Below, piece by piece: positions 25,917 through 33,501 of a stretch of DNA of 41,333 bases. The stretch's first letter is position 1, and every line of letters starts with the position of its first letter. Under the pieces are notes generated by a model. The model made no database searches, was not told the DNA's origin, and was given only the letters and a program-made list of their open reading frames with translations. A program made the translations under genes and the position numbers. This DNA comes from Paracoccus acridae. GTDB taxonomy: Bacteria; Pseudomonadota; Alphaproteobacteria; Rhodobacterales; Rhodobacteraceae. The stretch is taken from assembly GCF_014642735.1 (NCBI RefSeq), contig NZ_BMIV01000018.1:1-41333 (forward strand), in the 5' to 3' direction.

Positions 25917-26521
25917 CCGGTGCAGTTCTCCATGTGGACGCCTTCCCAGATGGTGAAGCGGTTGGTGTTGTCGCCCAAGGTCGCATCGGCCAGATCGGCG
26001 TTATAGAATTTCGCCTCGGACAGGTTGGCGGCGACGATGGTCGTGCCGACGAAGCGCCCCTTGCTGGCCCAGACGGCCTCCATCGACACGGCGGTCAGGT
26101 TCGATGCGCTGAAGTCGATCCCGGCCATGCGGGAATAATCCAGATTCGCCCCGGTCAGGTCGGCGTCGCGGATTGTGGCGCCCTGCAGATAGGTTTCCGA
26201 CAGATCGGCCCCGCGCAGGTCCGCCCCCGTCAGCGTGGCGCCCTTCAGTTGGGCACCGCGCAGGTTCGCGCGCACCAGCCGCGCGCCTGTCAGGTCCGCC
26301 CCGTTCAGCGACATCCCCGACAGATCCTGGTGGGACAGGTCCACGCCGGGGCAGGACGCGCCGGGCTTCAATTCGCAGCCGTCGATGGTCTGCGGGCCTT
26401 CGGGCCGGTCGTCGGTATCGGTGATGACCGGATAGCCCGCGCCCGACAGCGGGTCGGCCATGGCTGCATGGGCGCAAGGGGCCGCCAGCATCAGGGCCAG
26501 GGCGATGGAATGGCGATACAT
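25898..26521 (-). CDS. Secreted pentapeptide-repeat protein
   Basis: Protein of 207 residues. A signal peptide (MYRHSIALALMLAAPCAHA) precedes a short spacer with two cysteines (CELKPGASC) and then a long run of A(D/N)LxX pentapeptides from about residue 62 to 175, for example LNGADLTGARLVRANLRGAQ. Such repeats form a right-handed quadrilateral beta-helix. The C-terminus has two more cysteines (ENCTGCPVDW), so disulphides in the periplasm are likely. It sits 47 bases after exaA in the operon. Its role next to a quinoprotein is unknown; a scaffold or electron-transfer partner holder is speculation. Confidence 0.88.
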   Translation of the reverse strand: MYRHSIALALMLAAPCAHAAMADPLSGAGYPVITDTDDRPEGPQTIDGCELKPGASCPGVDLSHQDLSGMSLNGADLTGARLVRANLRGAQLKGATLTGADLRGADLSETYLQGATIRDADLTGANLDYSRMAGIDFSASNLTAVSMEAVWASKGRFVGTTIVAANLSEAKFYNADLADATLGDNTNRFTIWEGVHMENCTGCPVDW

Positions 26522-26568
26522 GGTTCCTCCCACGGGAAAGGGGCGGGGGCAAACCCCCGCCCGCGTGA

Positions 26569-28437
26569 TCACTGGGCCGAGGCCAGCAGTTCGTTCGGGA
26601 TCTCGAAGACCCAGAACGACCCACCCTGGCTGACCTGCGTCGTCAGTTGCGCCATGTCCCCGCCCCACAGCGGCACAGCCCCGCCATAGCCCGAGGCGAT
26701 GCCCAGGTACTGCTTGCCGTCCATTTCCCAGGTGATCGGGCTGCTGACGATCCCCGACCCGGTCTGGAACTTCCACAACTCCTCGCCGGTCTGGGCGTTG
26801 AACGCCTTGACATAGCCGTCCGAGGTGCCGGTGAAGACCAGGTTGCCCCCGGTGGCCAGCGTGCCCGCCCACAGCGGGAATTCCTCCTTGTGTTCCCAGA
26901 CCTTCTCGCCGGTGGCGGGGTCGAAGGCGCGCAGGGTGCCGATGTGGTCGTCATACAGCCGCTTGATGCGGAAGCCCTGGCCCAGATAGGCGGCGCCCGC
27001 CTGGTAGGTCACGTTTTCCGTCCAGTAATCCTCGGTCCAGTTGTTGGCGGGGACATAGAACAGGCCGGTGTCCTTGGAATAGGCCATCGGGTTCCAGTTC
27101 TTGCCGCCCAGGAACGGCGGCGTGACCTGGATGGTGGCGCCCTTCGTCTCGCCTTCCTCGGGCAGGGGCGGACGCTGGCCCTCGACCTCGATCGGGCGGC
27201 CGGTTTCCAGGTCGATGCCCTTGGCCCAGGTGATCTGGTCCACGAAGGGGAAGGCGTTCAGCAGCGCGGTGGGCTTGTTGATCTCGGTGCCGCGCTCGGC
27301 CAGCTTGTCGGTGTCGGTCACATAGAAGAAGCCGTTGCGGTCGGCATGCGCCCCCGCGCGGTGGGTGTTGCCGTCCTTGTCTGTATAGTCGAACAGGATG
27401 ATCTCGTTGTTGCCGGAAAAATCCCAGGCGTCGTTCGGCGTGTGCTGATAGAAGCCCACGACCTCGCCATTGGTCGGGTTCACATAGGCCTGACCCGAGG
27501 TATAGAGGCTGTCGTAATCCTTGAAGTTGCCGTCCTGCGACCGCGCCCAGGTGTTCCAGGGGGCCGGGTTGCCGGTGCCTACGACGATGGTGTTGGTGGC
27601 CACGTCGAAGGCCGCCGACTGCCAGGGGGCGCCGCCCCCGTGGCTCCAGGCCTCGACCTTCGACCCGTCGGGATTGACCGGCCAGCTTGGCGCGTCGGGG
27701 TTGCCGGTGGGGGTGCTTTCGGCGCCCGCCAGCGTGCCCTTGTGTCCTTCGACAAAGGGGCGCATCCACAATTCCTCGCCCGTGTCGGGGTCGCGGGCGT
27801 AAAGGCGGCCGATGACGCCGAATTCGTCGCCCGAGCTGCCGTGGATCAGCATCACCTTGCCGGATTGCGCGTCCTTGATGATGGTGGGCGCGCCGGTCAG
27901 GGTATAGCCGACCTTGTGGTCCGCGAACTTCTCGCGCCACTCGACCTTGCCGGTTTCCTTGTTCAGCGCATAGACGCTGGCATCCAGCGCGCCGAAGAAC
28001 ACCTTGTCGCCATAGATCGCCGCGCCCCGGTTGATGACGTCGCAGCAGGGGCGGATGTCGTCGGGCAGCCGAGCCTCGAACTTCCATTTCCGTTCGCCGG
28101 TCTTGGCGTCAAGCGCCCACATGCGGCTGTAGCTGCCGGTGATGTAGATCGTGCCGTCATGGACGATGGCCTGGGTTTCCTGGCCACGCTGCTTTTCGTC
28201 CCCGAAGGAAAAGGCCCAGGCCGGGCGCAGGTGCCGGACGGTTTCGGTGTTGATCTGGTTCAGGCTGGAATACCGCTGGGCGTTGTTGCCCATGCCGTAC
28301 ATCAGCACGTCGCTGGTCGTTTCGTGGTCGTTCAGGATGTCTTCCCAGGTGACATCCTTGGCCACGGCGGCCGACAGGCCCCCCGCGACCAGCAGCGCAA
28401 GGGCGCTGACGGACGGGATGGTGAAAGATTTGCGCAT
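26569..28437 (-). CDS. exaA: PQQ-dependent alcohol dehydrogenase, ExaA (ethanol) type
   Basis: Periplasmic quinoprotein of 622 residues with an N-terminal signal peptide (cleavage after AAVA, near residue 26) and an eight-bladed propeller of tryptophan-docking repeats. The vicinal disulphide is Cys131-Cys132 (RPCCDVINRG), a metal-ligand asparagine lies in VVGTGNPAPWNTWAR (Asn290) and the catalytic base is Asp339 in AWDFSGNNE. The residue two after the base is Ser341, not the extra Asp that marks lanthanide-dependent XoxF/PedH enzymes, so calcium dependence is expected. The C-terminal segments (KNWNPMAYSKDTGLFYVPAN, GGAVPLWGGDMAQLT) match ExaA from memory. It oxidises ethanol or other primary alcohols and passes electrons to cytochrome c. 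Confidence 0.94.
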   Translation of the reverse strand: MRKSFTIPSVSALALLVAGGLSAAVAKDVTWEDILNDHETTSDVLMYGMGNNAQRYSSLNQINTETVRHLRPAWAFSFGDEKQRGQETQAIVHDGTIYITGSYSRMWALDAKTGERKWKFEARLPDDIRPCCDVINRGAAIYGDKVFFGALDASVYALNKETGKVEWREKFADHKVGYTLTGAPTIIKDAQSGKVMLIHGSSGDEFGVIGRLYARDPDTGEELWMRPFVEGHKGTLAGAESTPTGNPDAPSWPVNPDGSKVEAWSHGGGAPWQSAAFDVATNTIVVGTGNPAPWNTWARSQDGNFKDYDSLYTSGQAYVNPTNGEVVGFYQHTPNDAWDFSGNNEIILFDYTDKDGNTHRAGAHADRNGFFYVTDTDKLAERGTEINKPTALLNAFPFVDQITWAKGIDLETGRPIEVEGQRPPLPEEGETKGATIQVTPPFLGGKNWNPMAYSKDTGLFYVPANNWTEDYWTENVTYQAGAAYLGQGFRIKRLYDDHIGTLRAFDPATGEKVWEHKEEFPLWAGTLATGGNLVFTGTSDGYVKAFNAQTGEELWKFQTGSGIVSSPITWEMDGKQYLGIASGYGGAVPLWGGDMAQLTTQVSQGGSFWVFEIPNELLASAQ

Positions 28438-28477
28438 ACTCTCCTCCTTGATGGCAAACTTCGTTTCTGGTCGTCTG

Positions 28478-29422
28478 TCAGACGCTGCCGCCGATGACGG
28501 GCAGGGCGCTGATTTCGTGCGCGCGCCATTGCTGGACGGTGGCGCGTCGGTATTCGGCGGGGTTGGCGGCAAGCGCCGCGAAGGCGGGCATGGGGCCTGC
28601 GGCAAGCGCCTCGATCGGGGACAGGCCCAGGTTGGCGGCGGCGTCCATGCGGGCGGCGAAGGCGTCAAGATAGGCCAGCGTCTGCGCGACCGCGCGGCTG
28701 TCGCGGTGAAAAGGGCCGTGGCCGGGGATGGTGCCCGTGACGGGCAGCGCCCCAAGGGTGGACAGGGCCGCGCGCCAAACCGCGACGTCGGCATCGGGAA
28801 AGCTGGGCGCGCGGTCCAGGAACAGCAGGTCGCCCGCGATCAGGATGCCGGACCGCCGGTCGATCAGCGCCAGATCGGCGGGGGTGTGCCCCGACAGCGC
28901 CAGCAAGGTCAAGCCGCGCCCGCCAAGGGTCAGGTCGCCCCCTTCGACGGCTGCCGTGGCGGGCAGGGGCGCGGTGCCCTGCATCCACGACCCAAGGATC
29001 CGGTACAGCCCGTCCGACAGGGCCTGCGCCCCGGCCTTCTGCGCTGCGATGCAACCGGGCAGCGCATGGATCGGACGATCCGCAAAGGCCCCGTTGCCGA
29101 ACCAATGATCCGGGTGATGGTGGGTGTTCAGCGCCGCGACGACCCCGCCAAGCCGTTGGTCCGCGAAGGCCCGCAGCGCCGTGCCGTGCCGCAGGGTGCC
29201 GCCGGTCTCCACGACGATGGCGCCCTGCGGCGTTTCCAGCATCGCCACATTGCAGATCGCCCCGCCATTGCCGCGCGCGATGCTGTCCTGCGCCCCTTCG
29301 AACAGCCAGACGCCATCCGCCACCTGCCGGGGGTCCAGCCGGTATTCCGGCGCGGCACGTGCGGCGACCGGCAGCAGCGCCGCAGCCGCACCCAGCAGGG
29401 TCTGGCGGCGGGTCAGGGTCAC
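28478..29422 (-). CDS. Quinoprotein-associated zinc metallo-hydrolase (beta-lactamase fold)
   Basis: Protein of 314 residues starting with GTG at 29422. The N-terminus TRRQTLLGAAAALLPVAARA resembles a Tat-type signal. The metallo-beta-lactamase motif THHHPDHWFGN spans residues 100-110, with further ligands in ALSGHTPADLALI, IAGDLLFLDRAPS and GTIPGHGPFHRD. It belongs to the SoxH-like quinoprotein relay system hydrolases found next to PQQ alcohol dehydrogenases; the substrate is not known. It is translationally coupled to the SoxYZ-like gene (GTGA at 29419-29422) and followed after 40 bases by exaA. Confidence 0.88.
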   Translation of the reverse strand: MTLTRRQTLLGAAAALLPVAARAAPEYRLDPRQVADGVWLFEGAQDSIARGNGGAICNVAMLETPQGAIVVETGGTLRHGTALRAFADQRLGGVVAALNTHHHPDHWFGNGAFADRPIHALPGCIAAQKAGAQALSDGLYRILGSWMQGTAPLPATAAVEGGDLTLGGRGLTLLALSGHTPADLALIDRRSGILIAGDLLFLDRAPSFPDADVAVWRAALSTLGALPVTGTIPGHGPFHRDSRAVAQTLAYLDAFAARMDAAANLGLSPIEALAAGPMPAFAALAANPAEYRRATVQQWRAHEISALPVIGGSV

Positions 29423-30177
29423 GGCGCCACCTTTCCCGAAAAGCGGAAGCCGCTGGTATCCCGCGCCGTGATGCCGACCGGGCCTTGCGCCAGGTCGCGG
29501 GGCAGCAGGAATGTCAGGACCGGGTTTTCCTCCAAGGGCTCGTGGATCTCCAGCCGGGCGATCTCGCCCCCTTGCGCATCCGTCAGGGTCAGGTCGGTCA
29601 GGTGATGGGCGGGGATGCCGTCGGCCAGGCCCGTGTCCATCGGGTGACGAATACCGACCCGCAGCCGTCCGGTATCGGGCCACAGGCGGGCGCGCATTTC
29701 ACCAAAGCCGTCCTGCCAGTCGGGGCGGGCATGGGTCGCGGCAGGCGCGGAACAGCCGCCGCCCATGGCGTCGATGAAGGCGCCGCCCATGATCCATTCC
29801 GCCCCCGTCCGCGCGGATGCCCGGATCGGGCCTGCGATCTCGTATTTCACGCCGAAGCCCAGCAACGGCAGGGCGCGGCCGGGGTGAAAGACCAGGGCCA
29901 GCGGAAAGGGGCTGTAGTCGATGGTGACGACCATGCGGTCCACGGGGCCAAGCCCGGTCGCGTCCGCAAGGATCGGGACATGGCGCGCATCCTCGGCATT
30001 CGCGGGGGCCAGCAGGCGCAGGCCGGGATCGCCGCGCCAGGCATCGGGCGCGCCCAGCAGGTCGGCGCGGTGCAGGTCCCACATGCCGCGGTCCAGATCG
30101 GGCGGGGTCAGGCCGCCGCCAAAGGCTGCAAGCCCCGCGCCGCCCCCCGGCAGCTTGTGGGACAGGATCGCCGTCAC
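29419..30177 (-). CDS. Quinoprotein-associated SoxYZ-like carrier protein
   Basis: Fusion of a SoxY-like and a SoxZ-like domain in 252 residues. The SoxY part (residues 40-150) ends in a glycine-rich turn AMGGGCSAPA with Cys142 as the presumed carrier thiol; the SoxZ part begins EMRARLWPDTGRLRVGIRHP and has PMDTGLADGIPAHHL. In sulphur oxidation SoxYZ carries intermediates on that cysteine; here the cargo is unknown. The only start in frame is the GTG at 30177, fourteen bases after pedF. No convincing signal peptide is seen although partner proteins are exported, so the 5' end may be wrong or altered. Confidence 0.85.
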   Translation of the reverse strand: MTAILSHKLPGGGAGLAAFGGGLTPPDLDRGMWDLHRADLLGAPDAWRGDPGLRLLAPANAEDARHVPILADATGLGPVDRMVVTIDYSPFPLALVFHPGRALPLLGFGVKYEIAGPIRASARTGAEWIMGGAFIDAMGGGCSAPAATHARPDWQDGFGEMRARLWPDTGRLRVGIRHPMDTGLADGIPAHHLTDLTLTDAQGGEIARLEIHEPLEENPVLTFLLPRDLAQGPVGITARDTSGFRFSGKVAP

Positions 30178-30191
30178 CGCCCCGCGCCCTG

Positions 30192-30863
30192 TCAGTTCCG
30201 CACGGCGGCGGACAGGGTTTCGATGGCCGCCTTGATATGGGGCGGGTTCGACGACAACTGCCAGGCCGCCTCGTCGAAGGGCGTCACGGCGCGGGGGGCG
30301 CCCGACAGCGTCTCGAACCCTTCGCCCGCGGCGGAGAGTTCGAGGGCAAGCGCCGTGGCGGTGGCGGGATCGTACGCGACGGCGGCCAGCTTGTCGCGCA
30401 GTTCGGTCAACTTTTCCTTCTGCTCGGCGATTGCCGTCTCGTCCGCGCGGGTTTCCACATAGGTACGGATGGCCCAGATCGCCTGCTGGTTCAGGATCCC
30501 CTCGAAGGGGGGCATCTTCACGGCGCCGTTCTGTTCATAGCCGTGCAGGATCCGGTCCAGATACCATTCGTCGCCGAACGCGTTGGCCTCGAGATAGCGC
30601 AGGTCCGGCGCCAGCCCGCCCGAGATCGCGCCAAGCCCGTGGCAGCGCGCGCAGTTGCTGTTGAAGCCCTTGGCGCCCACCTCGACCGCCTTGAACAGGA
30701 CGGCGGGATCGGCCTCGCGCCAGGGGTTCTCGGAGGCCATGTCCTGCGGCAGTTCGGGCAGGCCGGTGGTGTCCACCGATTGCGGCGCGGTGTCCCCATG
30801 GCCAAGCGCCGCCGCCGCCCCCAGGATGATGCCGAAGCCGGCCCAGATCGTTGCCTTGCGCAT
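30192..30863 (-). CDS. pedF: Cytochrome c-550 PedF
   Basis: Periplasmic monoheme cytochrome of 223 residues. The signal peptide is MRKATIWAGFGIILGAAAAL with cleavage near GHG. The heme site is CARCH at residues 71-75 and the probable axial methionine is Met117 (VKMPPF). A charged helical tail (AIAEQKEKLTELRDKLAAVA) follows the heme domain. PedF accompanies PQQ alcohol dehydrogenases and probably takes electrons from ExaA or the relay proteins. I chose the ATG at 30863, seven bases after GGGGGA; an ATG at 30878 is possible. It is the first gene of the six-gene operon, divergent from the Cys-Trp rhodanese-like gene across 144 bases. Confidence 0.9.
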   Translation of the reverse strand: MRKATIWAGFGIILGAAAALGHGDTAPQSVDTTGLPELPQDMASENPWREADPAVLFKAVEVGAKGFNSNCARCHGLGAISGGLAPDLRYLEANAFGDEWYLDRILHGYEQNGAVKMPPFEGILNQQAIWAIRTYVETRADETAIAEQKEKLTELRDKLAAVAYDPATATALALELSAAGEGFETLSGAPRAVTPFDEAAWQLSSNPPHIKAAIETLSAAVRN

Positions 30864-31007
30864 TGCGTTGTCCCCCATCTCCGTCGTTCGGCACAGGATC
30901 GGGGCAGGGGGCGGTTCCGGGCAATTCTCCAATGGTCCATCCGGCAGGGGGGGTCTTACGCCGAAGGTCGAATTGGTGGGGGCGGGGTGTTGTGAAAGGC
31001 TGGGCGC

Positions 31008-31586
31008 ATGAGCCTGCCGCGCCTGATCCCCGCCGCGCTGATCGCGCTGATGCCACCCGCCGCCGGGGCCGAACAGGTGTTCGACGCCGCGACCGGGCTG
31101 CGCATCGCGGCCTATCGCGCGCCGGTTCCCGACAGCGTGCCGGGGGGCCGCGTCGTGGATGCCCGGACGGTCGCGGACATGGCCGCCGGGGGCGCGATCC
31201 TGATCGACGCGATGGCCACGCCCGGACATTCCATCACCCCCGACGGCACTTGGATCATTGCCGCGCCGCACCAGACGATCCCTGGCGCCCATTGGCTGCC
31301 CGAGATCGGGCGCGGCCATCCCGACCCGCGCATAGCCGACGGATTGCGCAAGTCGCTGGAGGGATGCGCCGACCGCCCCGTGGTCCTGTTCTGCAAGACC
31401 GACTGCTGGATGAGCTGGAATGCCGTCCAGCATGTCGCGGCTCTGGGGCGACGGGACATCGGCTGGTATCCGGGCGGCGTGGACGACTGGGCCGATGCGG
31501 GGCGCGCCTTGCAGCCGGTGGACCCCTTGCCCATCGGCGCCAGCCTGTGCGGCATGGACGCCAGCCCCCAACAAGCCCTAGACTGA
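31008..31586 (+). CDS. PQQ-dependent catabolism-associated CXXCW-type rhodanese-like protein
   Basis: Protein of 192 residues with a signal peptide (MSLPRLIPAALIALMPPAAG). The body is rhodanese-like, and the active loop reads LFCKTDCWMSWNA with Cys129, Cys133 and Trp134, the mark of the family found only with PQQ alcohol dehydrogenases. A tail DIGWYPGGVDDWADAG matches the family's conserved aromatic segment. A redox or sulphur-transfer role working with the SoxYZ-like carrier is plausible but unproven. Divergent from pedF; followed after 24 bases by the response regulator. Confidence 0.9.
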   Translation: MSLPRLIPAALIALMPPAAGAEQVFDAATGLRIAAYRAPVPDSVPGGRVVDARTVADMAAGGAILIDAMATPGHSITPDGTWIIAAPHQTIPGAHWLPEIGRGHPDPRIADGLRKSLEGCADRPVVLFCKTDCWMSWNAVQHVAALGRRDIGWYPGGVDDWADAGRALQPVDPLPIGASLCGMDASPQQALD

Positions 31587-31610
31587 CCGAAACCGCGAAG
31601 GGCATCCGCC

Positions 31611-32279
31611 ATGACCCAGACCCACCGCCCCATCGCCTCGGTCCTGATCGTCGAGGATCATCCGCTGTTCTCGGACGCGCTGTCGATCACGCTCCAGATC
31701 GTGGGCGGCATCAGCAGCGTGCGCACCACAAGTTCCATCGCGGACTGCCTGCGCCAACTGGCTGTGGGGCCGCAGCCCGACGCGGTGTTCCTGGACCTGA
31801 ACCTGCCCGATGCCGATGGATTGGACGGTCTTCTGAAGGTGCGCAAGGCCGCGCCCCAGGCGGCGCTTCTGATCGTGTCGTCGCTGACCAGCCCGGCCAT
31901 CGTGAATGCCGCGATCGAATTCGGGGCATCCGGCTATGTCCCCAAGCACAGCCAGCGGCAGGTGTTCCAGGAGGCACTGGCCCGGATCGGCCGGGGGGAA
32001 ATCTATCTGCCGGATGGTTTCGTGGCCTCGGACACGGGCGCCAAGCCGATGGCCCTGACGCGGGACCGGCTGGAAAGCCTGACCGCGCAGCAGTCGAAGA
32101 TCCTGTCGCTGATATCGGAAGGCAAGCTGAACAAGCAGATCGCGCATGACCTGGACATCGCGGAATCGACCGTCAAGGCGCATGTCACCGTGATCATGCG
32201 CAAGCTGGGCGTGCAGAACCGCACCCAGGCCGTCCTGGCCGCGCAGGCCGCGCGGTTTGACAGCCTTGCGGCGCGGTGA
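31611..32279 (+). CDS. LuxR-family response regulator (AgmR/ErbR-like)
   Basis: Regulator of 222 residues. The receiver domain has VLIVEDHPLFSDAL and phosphoacceptor Asp62 in FLDLNLPDADGLDG, with the conserved Ser/Thr (LLIVSSLTSP) and Lys (GYVPKHSQ). The C-terminal LuxR helix-turn-helix spans about residues 155-215 (LTAQQSKILSLISEGKLNKQ, IAHDLDIAESTVKAHVTVIM). Such regulators switch on PQQ alcohol-oxidation genes in Pseudomonas, and FlhR plays a similar part in Paracoccus. Its place beside the exaA operon and upstream of a hybrid kinase suggests it is the final activator here. Confidence 0.88.
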   Translation: MTQTHRPIASVLIVEDHPLFSDALSITLQIVGGISSVRTTSSIADCLRQLAVGPQPDAVFLDLNLPDADGLDGLLKVRKAAPQAALLIVSSLTSPAIVNAAIEFGASGYVPKHSQRQVFQEALARIGRGEIYLPDGFVASDTGAKPMALTRDRLESLTAQQSKILSLISEGKLNKQIAHDLDIAESTVKAHVTVIMRKLGVQNRTQAVLAAQAARFDSLAAR

Positions 32280-32319
32280 CATCCTGCCTGCCTGAGGGGC
32301 GCGAACAGGCGATGGCAGG

Positions 32320-33501
32320 ATGGACGGAGGGGATCCGACGGCGGCGCTGACGGGAACGGACAGGGGCGCAGGCGCCAGGGGGCGCGTTCTGCGGCGCGGC
32401 CAGGTCCCGGCGGGCGATCCGGCGGCGATGCTGCACCTGGCGGCCGATCTGGGGCCGGGTCTTGCGCTTGTGCTGGTCTTCGCCTCGGCCAGGGCGGATT
32501 TCGCGGCAACCATGGCTGCGGCCGAAGCGGCCTTTGGCGACACCCCGGTGCTGGGCTGCACCACGGCGGGAGAGATCGCGGGCGGCTATGTCGAGGATCG
32601 GATCGTCGCCGTGGGCTTTCCCGCGCGCGATTTCGCCGTCGAAACCATCGCCATCGAGGATCTGGACCGGATCGAGCCTGCCGTCTTGATCGACCGGATG
32701 ATCCGCGCCCGCCAGCGGCTTGGCGCGCAGCATCCGGGTTTCGCCCATGAATTCGCCTATCTGATGGTCGATGGCAGCACCCTGCGGGAAGATGCGCTGA
32801 TGGCCGTCCTGGGCCACGGGCTTGGCCCCGTGCCGCTGTTCGGCGGATCGGCGGGCGACGGGACGCGGTTCGGGCAAGGCTATGTCGCCCAGGGCGCGCA
32901 GGTGCGCACGAACGCGGCTTTCCTGACCTTCATCCGCACCCGCTGCCCGGTCAGGGTTTTCAGCTTCGACCATCTGGACGCGGGCACGGGACAGATGGTC
33001 GTGACCGGCGCCGATCCCGCGCAGCGTCGGGTCCACGAGATCAACGCGGCCCCTGCCGCCACGGAATACGCGCGCCTGCTGGGCAAACCCGGCGGGCAAC
33101 TGGATCCCTTCACCTTCGCCGCGCATCCGCTGGTCGTGCGTGTCGGCGGCCGTTACCACGTCCGGTCCATCCAGCGGGTCGAGAACGGCACCGATCTGGT
33201 GTTCTTCAGCGCCATCGACGAAGGCGTCGTGCTGACGCTGGCGACGCCGCGCGACATCGCCCGGTCGCTGGAAGCCAGCCTTGCCGGGCTGGGGGCAGGG
33301 GGACCGCCCGACAGCATCCTGGCCTGCGACTGCATCCTGCGCCGGATCGAGGCGCAGCAGAAGCAGCAGTTGCGCGCCGTGTCCGAGGTTTTGGCCCGCC
33401 ACAACGTCACCGGCTTTTCCACCTATGGCGAACAGTTCGGCGCCATGCATGTGAACCTGACCATGACCGGGGTGGCGATCTATGCCCCCGAGGGTGAATG
33501 A
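32320..33501 (+). CDS. FIST-domain sensory protein (NosP-like)
   Basis: Protein of 393 residues with FIST_N (TPVLGCTTAGEIAGGYVEDR near residue 75) and FIST_C (ARSLEASLAGLGAGGPPDSI to the end, with FSTYGEQFGAMHVNLTMTGV). The block GLGPVPLFGGSAGDGTRFGQ is typical. NosP members of this family bind heme, sense nitric oxide and inhibit a cotranscribed histidine kinase. The next gene is such a kinase, overlapping by four bases, which supports the NosP-like reading. No signal peptide is present. Heme binding cannot be confirmed from sequence, so a ligand other than NO is possible. Confidence 0.85.
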   Translation: MDGGDPTAALTGTDRGAGARGRVLRRGQVPAGDPAAMLHLAADLGPGLALVLVFASARADFAATMAAAEAAFGDTPVLGCTTAGEIAGGYVEDRIVAVGFPARDFAVETIAIEDLDRIEPAVLIDRMIRARQRLGAQHPGFAHEFAYLMVDGSTLREDALMAVLGHGLGPVPLFGGSAGDGTRFGQGYVAQGAQVRTNAAFLTFIRTRCPVRVFSFDHLDAGTGQMVVTGADPAQRRVHEINAAPAATEYARLLGKPGGQLDPFTFAAHPLVVRVGGRYHVRSIQRVENGTDLVFFSAIDEGVVLTLATPRDIARSLEASLAGLGAGGPPDSILACDCILRRIEAQQKQQLRAVSEVLARHNVTGFSTYGEQFGAMHVNLTMTGVAIYAPEGE

